In this document: positions 1 to 5,327 of the stretch, one piece after another | Layout: the number at the start of each line of letters is the position of its first letter | How positions within the stretch are numbered: position 1 is the first letter of the stretch | Source of the DNA: Clostridia bacterium | GTDB lineage: Bacteria > Bacillota_A > Clostridia > Oscillospirales > CAG-272 | Reading direction: 5' to 3' | DNA: 5,333 nt | NCBI GenBank assembly: GCA_017626655.1 | Contig: JAGAIH010000056.1 | Span: 1-5,333, forward strand | Notes under the pieces: model-generated | The model's input: the letters and a program-made list of their open reading frames with translations, nothing else | Databases searched by the model: none | What the model was told of the DNA's origin: nothing | Translations under genes and position numbers: made by a program

Positions 1-23
1 AAATTTGCCGTAGCGGCAAATTT
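1..23. repeat. Perfect inverted repeat (hairpin) at window edge
   Basis: Ten-base arms AAATTTGCCG and CGGCAAATTT flank a three-base TAG loop, giving a perfect stem at the very start of the window. It could be the terminator of a gene lying to the left, but no long T-tract follows, so this is uncertain. The structure may extend beyond the window edge. Confidence 0.6.
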
Positions 24-32
24 GAGAGTCCC

Positions 33-136
33 TTAAGAATCCCCAAAACTTTCAATAAATATGTTTACGATGTTTTTTTGAAGGTTTTTGGAGTTCTTAG
101 AACCTTTTTGCAAAAAGGTTCTAAGCCGCCGGAGGC
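33..136. repeat. Nested inverted-repeat block, probably a dispersed intergenic repeat
   Basis: Two overlapping palindromes are visible. Positions 33-55 pair imperfectly with 78-100 (18 of 23 positions match, and several mismatches are G-U compatible) around a 22-base AT-rich loop. Positions 97-124 form a perfect 28-bp palindrome with half TTAGAACCTTTTTG. A GC-rich GCCGCCGGAGGC follows at 125-136. The block ends about 60 bases before the pseudouridine synthase start. The overall pattern (T-rich lead-in, palindrome with a poly-T/poly-A centre, then GCCGCCGGAGGC) resembles intergenic repeats I associate with gut Clostridia, but I cannot confirm copies elsewhere. I see no convincing promoter within 1-197. 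Confidence 0.6.
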
Positions 137-197
137 CGTTCCCTCGCTCCCCTACAAACCCAAATTTGAATCACAAAGAAGAAAAGGACTCCCAACC

Positions 198-1274
198 ATG
201 ACCATCCACATCCCCGCCGAGTACGACGGCCGTATCCTGCGCTCCTACCTCAAGCTGACCCTTGGGCTTTCTACGGCTGTCCTTTCCAAGCTCAAGAATC
301 ACGAGCGGGGGATCGTCGTCAACGGTCAGCGGGTGACGGTGCGGTATGTCCTCCGAGAGGGGGACGTGCTGGAGCTGTTCGACCGCGACACCGTCGAGAG
401 CGCCACCGAGACCGTCATTCCCTGCGAGCATCCCCTGGATATCCTCTACGAGGACGATTTCGTCATCGCCCTTGCCAAGCCCGCGCGAATGCCCACCCAT
501 CCGTCTCACGGACACCTGACCGACACCCTTGGCAATGCCCTGGCCTTCCGCTACGCAGAGGCCGCCGAGCCCTTCGTCTTCCGTCCCCTGGGACGGTTGG
601 ACCGCAACACCAGCGGGGTGGTGGTGGCGGGGAAGACCCGCGCCGCCTCGGGGTGTCTGTCCCGCTCCCTGCAAAAGGGGGAGGTCACCAAGCGGTATAT
701 CGCTCTTGCGGTGGGGGAGATGCCCGTGGACGGCGCGGTACATACCGTAAAGGCCCCCATCTACCGCATTGAGGAGCCTGTGGAGGGCGGCTTTGCCAGC
801 ATCAAGCGAGCGGTGGGAGATCCCGAACGGGATGGAGCGGTGTACGCCGAGACCCGCTACCGCGTGCTGGAGTCGGGGGGCGGTCATTCCCTGATCCTCT
901 GCGAGCCCGTGACGGGGCGGACCCATCAGCTGCGGGTGCATCTGGCCCATCTGGGGCACCCCATCCTGGGGGACGATCTCTACGGTGAGGTCTCTCCCTT
1001 GATGGAGCGGCACGCCCTCCACGCCCTGTCGTTGTCGGTCCCCATGCCCTTCTCACGGACGCGGGAGGACGTAAATGAGGCGGCTGTCCCTTTCGTGGGG
1101 TGCGGTGAGGATTGCCCTCTGAACACGCCGTCCCCCGACGGCTTCCTCCATACCTGGGCGCCCCTGCCCGCCGATATGGAAGCGGTCATCCGCTCCCTGT
1201 TCCCGCAAAGCCCCATGTTGGCCGAGACTCCCACGGTGGGACTGCTCCGCGGTCTGACCCTGTCCGAGGCTTGA
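198..1274 (+). CDS. RluA-family RNA pseudouridine synthase
   Basis: The 358-residue protein should isomerise specific uridines to pseudouridine in rRNA or tRNA in the cytoplasm. Residues about 10-62 resemble an S4-type RNA-binding domain (GIVVNGQRV, then LREGDVLEL). The catalytic domain follows, with GRLDRNTSG at 132-140 holding the family's catalytic aspartate (D135), and RTHQLRVHLAHLGHPILGDD at 241-260, the usual C-terminal family signature. About 25-30 residues (roughly 287-316, with C301 and C306) appear inserted before the closing LHTWAPLPADM segment. ATG 198 was chosen because AAGGA lies nine bases upstream and the family fold begins there; the in-frame extension back to TTG 78 runs through palindromic repeats. 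The next gene starts 42 bases downstream, so co-transcription is likely. The family is secure, but the target uridine and the RluA/C/D-type subgroup cannot be set from sequence alone. Confidence 0.93.
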   Translation: MTIHIPAEYDGRILRSYLKLTLGLSTAVLSKLKNHERGIVVNGQRVTVRYVLREGDVLELFDRDTVESATETVIPCEHPLDILYEDDFVIALAKPARMPTHPSHGHLTDTLGNALAFRYAEAAEPFVFRPLGRLDRNTSGVVVAGKTRAASGCLSRSLQKGEVTKRYIALAVGEMPVDGAVHTVKAPIYRIEEPVEGGFASIKRAVGDPERDGAVYAETRYRVLESGGGHSLILCEPVTGRTHQLRVHLAHLGHPILGDDLYGEVSPLMERHALHALSLSVPMPFSRTREDVNEAAVPFVGCGEDCPLNTPSPDGFLHTWAPLPADMEAVIRSLFPQSPMLAETPTVGLLRGLTLSEA

Positions 1275-1316
1275 CCATCCCCCACCTTTTGTCAAACGAA
1301 AGGACGTTGATATTCC

Positions 1317-2528
1317 ATGAAATTCCCATTCCGCAAGAATAAGACCCCTGCGGCGCCCTCTGTGGGACTCGAGAAGCCCGCTGGAGGAGGCGGCTCCTCT
1401 GCCCCCGCTCCCGACGGTGCGGCGGTTAAAAACGCCTCTGATCCCAAATACGAGCGGTTTCCGTTGATCTGCATCATCCTGTACGGACTGGCGGCGGTCT
1501 GCCTGGCGCTGTATATCGTCATGATGAACAGCGTGGCCTTCGCCGACTTCTTCAATCAGACGGTGTCGGCGGCGTTCCGTTCGGGGTTCGCTATCCTCAC
1601 CAACTGGATCCCCTTCTCCCTGGGGGAGGCGGTGATCTTCCTTCTCCCCCTGGCTCTGTTCCTGGTCTTGCGCCACGCCGTCAAGCACTATTGCGGCTCC
1701 TGGAAGGCCGCTATGGTGTACATCGGGATGCTACTGTCGGTGGTGGTGACCCTGTTTTCGGTGTTCGTCCTGACCTTCGCGGCGGGCTACCGTTGCTCTC
1801 CCCTGGACCAAAAGCTGGAGCTGGACCGTCAGAAGGTCTCGGCTAAAGAGCTGTACGATACGGCAGAGATCCTCATTGAGAACATCAACCGCGAGACCGC
1901 CCTGGTGGATTTCGGGGAGGATCGCTTCTCGGCCATGCCCTACAGTCTGGACGAGATGAATACCAAGCTGGCGGAGGCCTACCGCGACTTCTCGGATGAG
2001 CATGACTTCATCACCCACGTGGACAGCCGGGTCAAGCCGGTCCTTGTCAGCGAGGTCATGTCCTATATGCACATCACGGGGGTGTACTCCTTCTTCACGG
2101 GAGAGGCCAATATCAACGTGAATTTCCCCGACTACACCATCCCCTACACCGCCGCCCACGAGCTGGCTCACCAGCGAGGCATCGCCAGGGAGGACGAGGC
2201 CAACTTCGTGGCCTTCCTGGTCTGCGTCGGCTCCGACGACCCCTATATCCGCTACTGCGGCTACCTCAACGCCTACGAGTACGTGGCCAACGCTCTGTAC
2301 CGCGCCGACAAGGAGCTGTACTACAAGGCGGTAGCCCACCTCAACGCCGAGGTCAAGGCCGAGATGGCGGCCTACAACGATTTCTACGACAAGTACCGCG
2401 AGTCCACGGTCAGCGAGGTCTCGGGGACCATCAACAACTCTTACCTGCAAAGCCAGGGCACCCCCGGTACCGTCAGCTACGGTATGGTGGTGGACCTGAC
2501 GGTGGCCTACTACAAGTCTCAAGAATAA
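1317..2528 (+). CDS. DUF3810 family membrane protein, putative zinc metallopeptidase
   Basis: A 403-residue protein. Residues 1-45 are a low-complexity Pro/Gly/Ala-rich cytoplasmic tail. Three hydrophobic segments follow at about 49-70, 102-118 and 132-156, then a largely soluble domain. That domain holds AAHELAHQRGIAREDEANF (279-297), where H281, E282 and H285 form an HExxH zinc motif and E292 or E294 is a plausible third ligand. The C-terminal NSYLQSQGTPGTVSYGMVVD (375-394) also matches what I recall of DUF3810 proteins. The family is named only as a domain of unknown function; protease activity is inferred from HExxH. With three membrane spans and an N-in tail, the catalytic domain would face outside, which is a prediction. 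GAAAGGA (1298-1304) lies 12 bases before the ATG. The gene follows the pseudouridine synthase and is closed by a strong terminator, suggesting a two-gene unit. Confidence 0.88.
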   Translation: MKFPFRKNKTPAAPSVGLEKPAGGGGSSAPAPDGAAVKNASDPKYERFPLICIILYGLAAVCLALYIVMMNSVAFADFFNQTVSAAFRSGFAILTNWIPFSLGEAVIFLLPLALFLVLRHAVKHYCGSWKAAMVYIGMLLSVVVTLFSVFVLTFAAGYRCSPLDQKLELDRQKVSAKELYDTAEILIENINRETALVDFGEDRFSAMPYSLDEMNTKLAEAYRDFSDEHDFITHVDSRVKPVLVSEVMSYMHITGVYSFFTGEANINVNFPDYTIPYTAAHELAHQRGIAREDEANFVAFLVCVGSDDPYIRYCGYLNAYEYVANALYRADKELYYKAVAHLNAEVKAEMAAYNDFYDKYRESTVSEVSGTINNSYLQSQGTPGTVSYGMVVDLTVAYYKSQE

Positions 2529-2534
2529 GGACGT

Positions 2535-2591
2535 GGATCCGATCGAAACAAGCCAATGGAGGCTGATTTCGGTCGGATCCCGCTACTTTTT
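2535..2591 (+). terminator. Rho-independent terminator after the DUF3810 gene
   Basis: A long stem begins seven bases after the DUF3810 stop codon. GGATCCGA (2535-2542) pairs with TCGGATCC (2573-2580), then CGAAA with TTTCG and AGCC with GGCT, around an AATGGA loop. A run of five T (2587-2591) follows six bases after the stem. This should end the transcript of the upstream gene pair and insulate it from the murA promoter. Confidence 0.85.
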
Positions 2592-2631
2592 GTTGGTATG
2601 TAAATATTTTGTTAACTGTGTGTGTGTATAC

Positions 2632-2660
2632 TTGCCAAAATTGTGCAAATGTGATATGAT
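2632..2660 (+). promoter_or_regulatory. Sigma-70/SigA-type promoter of murA
   Basis: TTGCCA (2632-2637) is separated by exactly 17 bases from TATGAT (2655-2660). A TGA directly before the -10 gives an extended -10 element. The spacing is optimal and each hexamer differs from consensus at only one position (TTGACA, TATAAT). The surroundings are AT-rich and lie between a terminator and the next gene. Transcription should start near 2667, leaving a leader of about 207 nt before the murA ATG. Confidence 0.8.
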
Positions 2661-2666
2661 ATTATT

Positions 2667-2873
2667 GATATAACAAGACCAAAACCACCGCCAAAGGAGG
2701 GAAAACGTCCGCGCCAGCCTGTGTCCATCGCTGTTCCGTCGGGCGTTGCTTTATTTTTCCGCTGTTATTCTTCCATTTGCGCGGTTTTTCTACATATTTT
2801 CTTATCCATTCACCCATCCACCTTGATCTTGACCCGTGGCAGTCCTTCGCGGCGGCCGCGCTACATATATACT
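2667..2873 (+). promoter_or_regulatory. Long 5' leader of murA with displaced SD and attenuator-like hairpin
   Basis: The leader holds one very strong Shine-Dalgarno, AAAGGAGGG (2693-2701), but no ATG, GTG or TTG sits at normal distance after it; the nearest is GTG 2721, 19 bases on. Directly downstream AACGTCC (2704-2710) pairs with GGGCGTT (2741-2747), with CAGC/GCTG (2715-2718 with 2730-2733) nested inside, and a T-rich GCTTTATTTTT follows. Positions 2785-2824 contain no G and 13 C. A small hairpin, CGCGG-CGG-CCGCG (2848-2860), sits 13 bases before the murA ATG, which itself has no Shine-Dalgarno. The sequence is compatible with transcriptional or translational control of murA. I recognise no known riboswitch class here. 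Confidence 0.5.
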
Positions 2874-4175
2874 ATGGATAAACTCTTCATTCACGGCGGC
2901 TACCGCCTCAACGGTACCATCGCCATCAGCGGCATGAAGAACGCCGCGCTCCCCATTCTCTTCGCCTGCGCCCTCAACTCCGAGACCTGTATCCTGCACA
3001 ATGTCCCCGAGGTCAGCGACGTGGAGACCACCATGGAGATCCTCTCCGAGATGGGCTGTGTCATCCGCCGCATCACCCCCACCACCGTGGAGATCAACGG
3101 CGCGGGCTTCCGCGCGGGCACCTCCCCCGAGGGCCTGGTCAGCTCCATCCGCGCCTCCTCCTACCTCATGGGTGCTGAGCTGGGCCGCTTCGGCTTTACA
3201 AAGATTGCCTTCCCCGGCGGCTGTAAGTTCGGTGTGGCCCGCCCCCTGGACTACCACATCCGCGCCTTTGAGATCATGGGCGCCGAGATGGAGACCACGG
3301 GCTACGGCTTCAGCGGCGAGGCTCCCGACGGTCTGCACGAGGGCAAGATCATCCTGGACATGGCTTCGGTTGGCGCCACCGTCAACATCATCCTGGCCGC
3401 CGCTCTCACCCCCGGCACCACCGTCATCGGTAACGCCGCCAGAGAGCCTCATATCGTGGCTCTGGCCAACTTCCTGAACATGTGCGGAGCCCGCGTCCTG
3501 GGCGCCGGTACATCCGAAATTCGCATTGATGGCGTTAGCAAATTGCATGGTTGCACCTACACCGTGATCCCCGACATGATCGAGGCCGGCACCTATATGT
3601 GCGCCGTTGCCGGCACGGGCGGCCGAGTCACGCTGACGAACGTCATTCCCAAGCATCTGGAGTCCATCATCAGCAAGCTCACCGAGATGGGCGCGCAGGT
3701 GGAGGAGGGCGAGGACATCATCACCGTGACCTCCTCGGGCCGCCTCAAGGGCGCCACCATCACCACCGCCGTCTACCCCGGCTTCCCCACCGATATGCAG
3801 CCCCAGTTCGGCGTGCTTCTCTGTGTCGCCCGTGGCATGAGCACCATCAACGAGAAGATCTGGGACAATCGCTTCGCCTACCTTGACGAGCTGATCCGCA
3901 TGGGCATCACCGTGACCCGCTCGGTCAATACCGCCTGGTTCCCCGGCAACCAGAAGCTCCTCGGCTCCTCCGTGGCCGCCACCGACCTCCGCGGCGGCGC
4001 GGCGATGGTCATCGCGGGGCTCATGGCCCAGGGTGTCACCGAGATCTCCAATCCCCACTACATCGACCGTGGCTACGACGACCTGATCGGCAAGCTCCGC
4101 TCTCTGGGCGCCTACATTGACCGCCGCGAGGTTTTTCCTGAAAGCACTCCTATCGCTGTGAATTCCCGGTCGTGA
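2874..4175 (+). CDS. murA: UDP-N-acetylglucosamine 1-carboxyvinyltransferase (MurA)
   Basis: This cytoplasmic enzyme transfers enolpyruvate from phosphoenolpyruvate to UDP-GlcNAc, the first committed step of peptidoglycan synthesis and the fosfomycin target. Counting from ATG 2874, the 433 residues fit the usual MurA length. Visible family residues are K22-N23 in SGMKNAALP, R93 in SSIRASS, the catalytic cysteine C117 in FPGGCKFGVARPLDYHI, R123, D307 in FPTDMQ, and the ATDLR (369-373) and HYIDRGY (395-401) motifs. The loop from C117 to R123 is one residue longer than in E. coli MurA, where the arginine is five residues after the cysteine. ATG 2874 is chosen because the conserved domain begins there; in-frame extension to GTG 2721 would add 51 poorly coding, hydrophobic residues. 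No SD precedes ATG 2874. Codons are strongly C/G-ending except residues 212-226 and the tail from about 420. Which paralogue (MurA1 or MurA2/MurZ type) is unclear. Confidence 0.93.
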   Translation: MDKLFIHGGYRLNGTIAISGMKNAALPILFACALNSETCILHNVPEVSDVETTMEILSEMGCVIRRITPTTVEINGAGFRAGTSPEGLVSSIRASSYLMGAELGRFGFTKIAFPGGCKFGVARPLDYHIRAFEIMGAEMETTGYGFSGEAPDGLHEGKIILDMASVGATVNIILAAALTPGTTVIGNAAREPHIVALANFLNMCGARVLGAGTSEIRIDGVSKLHGCTYTVIPDMIEAGTYMCAVAGTGGRVTLTNVIPKHLESIISKLTEMGAQVEEGEDIITVTSSGRLKGATITTAVYPGFPTDMQPQFGVLLCVARGMSTINEKIWDNRFAYLDELIRMGITVTRSVNTAWFPGNQKLLGSSVAATDLRGGAAMVIAGLMAQGVTEISNPHYIDRGYDDLIGKLRSLGAYIDRREVFPESTPIAVNSRS

Positions 4176-4235
4176 GTGCCGACTGCCAAAAACCGCAAAA
4201 GCACAGGATCCCGACTGGACAAAATCACCAATCCC

Positions 4236-4272
4236 ACTCCCATTCACCCCAATAAATGAACCAAATGGGAGT
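4236..4272. repeat. Hairpin downstream of murA
   Basis: ACTCCCATT (4236-4244) pairs perfectly with AATGGGAGT (4264-4272) across a 19-base loop. A shorter alternative pairing, TTCA/TGAA, lies inside it. It sits one base before the next, larger hairpin and may be part of the murA 3' end, stabilising the transcript or slowing polymerase. Confidence 0.55.
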
Positions 4273-4273
4273 A

Positions 4274-4316
4274 GAAAGCACCGCAAAACCGAGTTTTTCG
4301 GGGATGCGGTGCTTTC
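4274..4316 (+). terminator. murA: Probable murA terminator (long hairpin, weak T-tract)
   Basis: GAAAGCACCGCA (4274-4285) and TGCGGTGCTTTC (4305-4316) form a perfect 12-bp stem. Inside it, CCGA (4289-4292) and TCGG (4298-4301) form a second small stem. The hairpin lies about 100 bases after the murA stop. The downstream sequence CTTCACCC is only weakly T-rich, so termination could be partial, though a T-run occurs at 4336-4341. No minus-strand gene would use it as a canonical terminator. Confidence 0.6.
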
Positions 4317-4340
4317 CTTCACCCTGTATTATATATTTTT

Positions 4341-4430
4341 TGATATGTCCAATTTTCGGCATATCATTTTTTATATGCTCAAAATCCGACATATTATTTT
4401 TGATATATGGCAGTTTTGGGGTCGTTTTTT
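4341..4430. repeat. Three 30-nt tandem repeats, two with clear internal dyads
   Basis: Units start at 4341, 4371 and 4401 with an exact 30-base period. Units 1 and 2 match at 22 of 30 positions; unit 3 has diverged in its second half. Unit 1 carries GATATG (4342-4347) and CATATC (4360-4365) as inverted arms. Unit 2 carries ATATG (4373-4377) and CATAT (4390-4394). Each unit ends in a T-run. The sequence just before unit 1 (4327-4340, ATTATATATTTTT-like) resembles the end of a unit and may be a worn partial copy. The block is much more AT-rich than its surroundings. The function is unknown; it could be a dispersed repeat, a protein-binding array or a transcript 3' element. Confidence 0.65.
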
Positions 4431-4466
4431 GAAAATTGGGGGCGGAAAATCTGTTTGGAAACGGAT

Positions 4467-4492
4467 GGGAGGCGGGGGAGTGGGGCGCGGGG
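4467..4492 (+). other. Putative G-quadruplex motif
   Basis: Four G-runs of at least three occur in order: GGG (4467-4469), GGGGG (4474-4478), GGGG (4482-4485) and GGGG (4489-4492), with loops of four, three and three bases. This satisfies the standard G3+N1-7 pattern on the plus strand. It is non-coding and lies between the 30-nt repeats and the two-way terminator, in the gap between convergent genes. Folding is not shown; the motif alone is observed. Confidence 0.5.
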
Positions 4493-4515
4493 AAACTCGA
4501 AAAACTGCACAAAAT

Positions 4516-4550
4516 AAGGATGCCTCCGACCGAAGCATCCTTGCTTTTGT
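4516..4550 (-). terminator. Probable terminator of the acetyltransferase gene, possibly two-way
   Basis: AAGGATGC (4516-4523) pairs with GCATCCTT (4535-4542) around an 11-base loop. Read on the minus strand, the stem is followed by ATTTTGTGCAGTTTTT. Read on the plus strand, it is followed by GCTTTTGTTG. Both sides are T-rich, so it could stop transcripts from either direction. It lies about 100 bases beyond the stop codon of the minus-strand acetyltransferase gene. Confidence 0.65.
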
Positions 4551-4560
4551 TGTGTGTGAG

Positions 4561-4610
4561 ACCCTCCGGATTCGGGCTTTTCCCTCCGCTCAGGATGACG
4601 GTTAAGGGAG
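4561..4610 (-). repeat. Fragment resembling the widespread GTCATCCTGAGCG dispersed repeat
   Basis: On the minus strand, 4600-4581 reads CGTCATCCTGAGCGGAGGGA. Translated in one frame it gives the tell-tale HPERREKPES, similar to the HPERSEG peptide strings seen in spurious ORFs over a very common bacterial intergenic repeat. The match is by eye and recall only. It lies just downstream of the acetyltransferase stop codon, before the two-way terminator. Confidence 0.5.
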
Positions 4611-4644
4611 TACAGAGGCCGACCTCGGGTGTATGCGGAGATTT

Positions 4645-5145
4645 TCAGAATCGAATCCGCATCTGGTACCACGCCGCGCCGCCGTGTTCGGAGGAAGAGA
4701 TGCCCTCGTTGACAAAGCCGAACCTGGCGTAGTAGCGGAGCTTGGCCTCCTTGCAGGTCAGGACCAGTCCTTCCCTGCCCTGCGGGATCTCCTCGCGGCA
4801 CTCTCGGATGGCGGTCTCCAGGAGCATCCCCGCGTAGCCCTTACATCGGTGGGCGGGGTGGGTGGCCACGCCGAAGATCATCTGCCAGCGGCCATTTGGG
4901 TCATGGAGGGCGGTATCGTGGAACATCTCGTCCCGCAGATCAGGCTCGTTGGAGAGGGAGCCGTTGACCATGCTGACCAGCTCGCCGTCGGCAAACAAGA
5001 GCCAGAAGCGGTCGGGAAAGGCCTCCAGGCGGGCGGCGAAGGATTCAAAGGGCGCGGCCTCGGCGGGAGGAAAGCAGGCGGCCTCCAGGGCGGTGATGGC
5101 GGCGGTGTCGGCGGGAGTGGCTTTGCGGATGGTAAGTGTGGGCAT
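4645..5145 (-). CDS. GNAT family N-acetyltransferase
   Basis: A 166-residue protein expected to transfer an acetyl group from acetyl-CoA to an amine. The GNAT fold is visible: an N-terminal strand LTIRKATPADTAAI (4-17), an acidic patch EAACFPPAEA (21-30), motif A with FGVATHPAHRCKGYAGMLLE (91-110; R100-C-K-G-Y-A is the R/QxxGxA acetyl-CoA pyrophosphate-binding loop), then LTCKEAKLRYYARFGFVNEG (129-148), where Y138/Y139 may supply the general acid. The ending AAWYQMRIRF resembles arylalkylamine N-acetyltransferase-like GNATs, so a small amine substrate is possible, but no substrate can be named. The minus-strand ATG at 5145 has AAAAGGAG (5160-5153) seven bases upstream. The gene stands alone and converges on murA. 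I find no convincing promoter; the stretch available is partly occupied by a 112-bp inverted-repeat element starting 70 bases upstream. Confidence 0.9.
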   Translation of the reverse strand: MPTLTIRKATPADTAAITALEAACFPPAEAAPFESFAARLEAFPDRFWLLFADGELVSMVNGSLSNEPDLRDEMFHDTALHDPNGRWQMIFGVATHPAHRCKGYAGMLLETAIRECREEIPQGREGLVLTCKEAKLRYYARFGFVNEGISSSEHGGAAWYQMRIRF

Positions 5146-5215
5146 GGCGGGACTCCTTTTCCGGGAGAGAGATTGGTTGACAAATTGGGGTTTATCGAAC
5201 TGTTTGACGGAACAG

Positions 5216-5327
5216 ATCAGTATGTTTTTGGGTGACCCTCATCCACCGCTATCGCGGTCCCCCTTCCCCCGAGGGGAAGGTCAATGCGTCAGCCGCTTCC
5301 TTGGCTGATACCCAAAAACATACTGAT
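5216..5327. mobile_element. 112-bp MITE-like or dispersed palindromic element with 18-bp terminal inverted repeats
   Basis: ATCAGTATGTTTTTGGGT (5216-5233) is perfectly repeated in inverse as ACCCAAAAACATACTGAT (5310-5327). Between the arms are three hairpins: ACCGC/GCGGT (5245-5249 with 5254-5258), CCTTCCCC/GGGGAAGG (5262-5269 with 5273-5280) and TCAGCC/GGCTGA (5289-5294 with 5303-5308). There is no ORF of note. No clear target-site duplication is visible, though only six bases remain to the right. The inner CCCTCATCC...CCTTCCCCCGAGGGGAAGG pattern resembles intergenic repeats I associate with gut Clostridia. A transposon-derived origin is inference. A further small stem, CTGTT/AACAG (5200-5215), abuts it on the left. 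Confidence 0.6.

Noticed and set aside
78..197. TTG start adding 40 residues to the pseudouridine synthase
   Set aside because: The extension runs through perfect palindromes, has no useful SD, and precedes the family's normal N-terminus; ATG 198 has a well-placed AAGGA.
1731..2522. A 263-codon minus-strand open frame over the DUF3810 gene
   Set aside because: It is the same strand-mirror effect; the product is Val/Gly/His-rich and unlike any fold, and the plus strand carries the HELAH protein.
2709..2861. CCGCGC direct repeat (2709-2714 and 2856-2861) as a target-site duplication around an insertion in the murA leader
   Set aside because: Six GC-rich bases recur easily by chance, no inverted termini flank the segment, and removing it would not restore normal SD spacing.
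2721..2873. GTG start adding 51 residues to MurA
   Set aside because: The SD is 19 bases away, the codons (TTA, CTA, ATA, ATT) differ from murA, and MurA proteins begin at the MDKLFIHGG-type sequence. Kept only as a possible leader peptide.
2802..4322. A 506-codon minus-strand open frame antisense to murA
   Set aside because: It mirrors murA codons with C/G at third positions, which removes stops on the opposite strand. Its product is low-complexity Gly/Ala/His/Asp-rich without family features, while murA on the plus strand is unmistakable.
4341..4430. CRISPR array
   Set aside because: The 30-nt units are directly adjacent with no unique spacers, and the units are diverged; no cas genes are nearby.
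4309..4605. A 98-codon plus-strand open frame over the 30-nt repeats
   Set aside because: It starts inside the terminator stem and runs through AT-rich repeats, the G-rich tract and a second terminator; there is no SD and no recognisable domain. The 30-base period simply keeps the frame open.
4851..4865. Second G-quadruplex candidate in the acetyltransferase region
   Set aside because: It has only three G-runs of three or more plus a GG, and it is explained as the complement of codons for the motif A region.
4633..5235. A 200-codon plus-strand open frame opposite the acetyltransferase
   Set aside because: The Gly/Val-rich product has no family features; the minus strand has clear GNAT motifs, an SD and a start.
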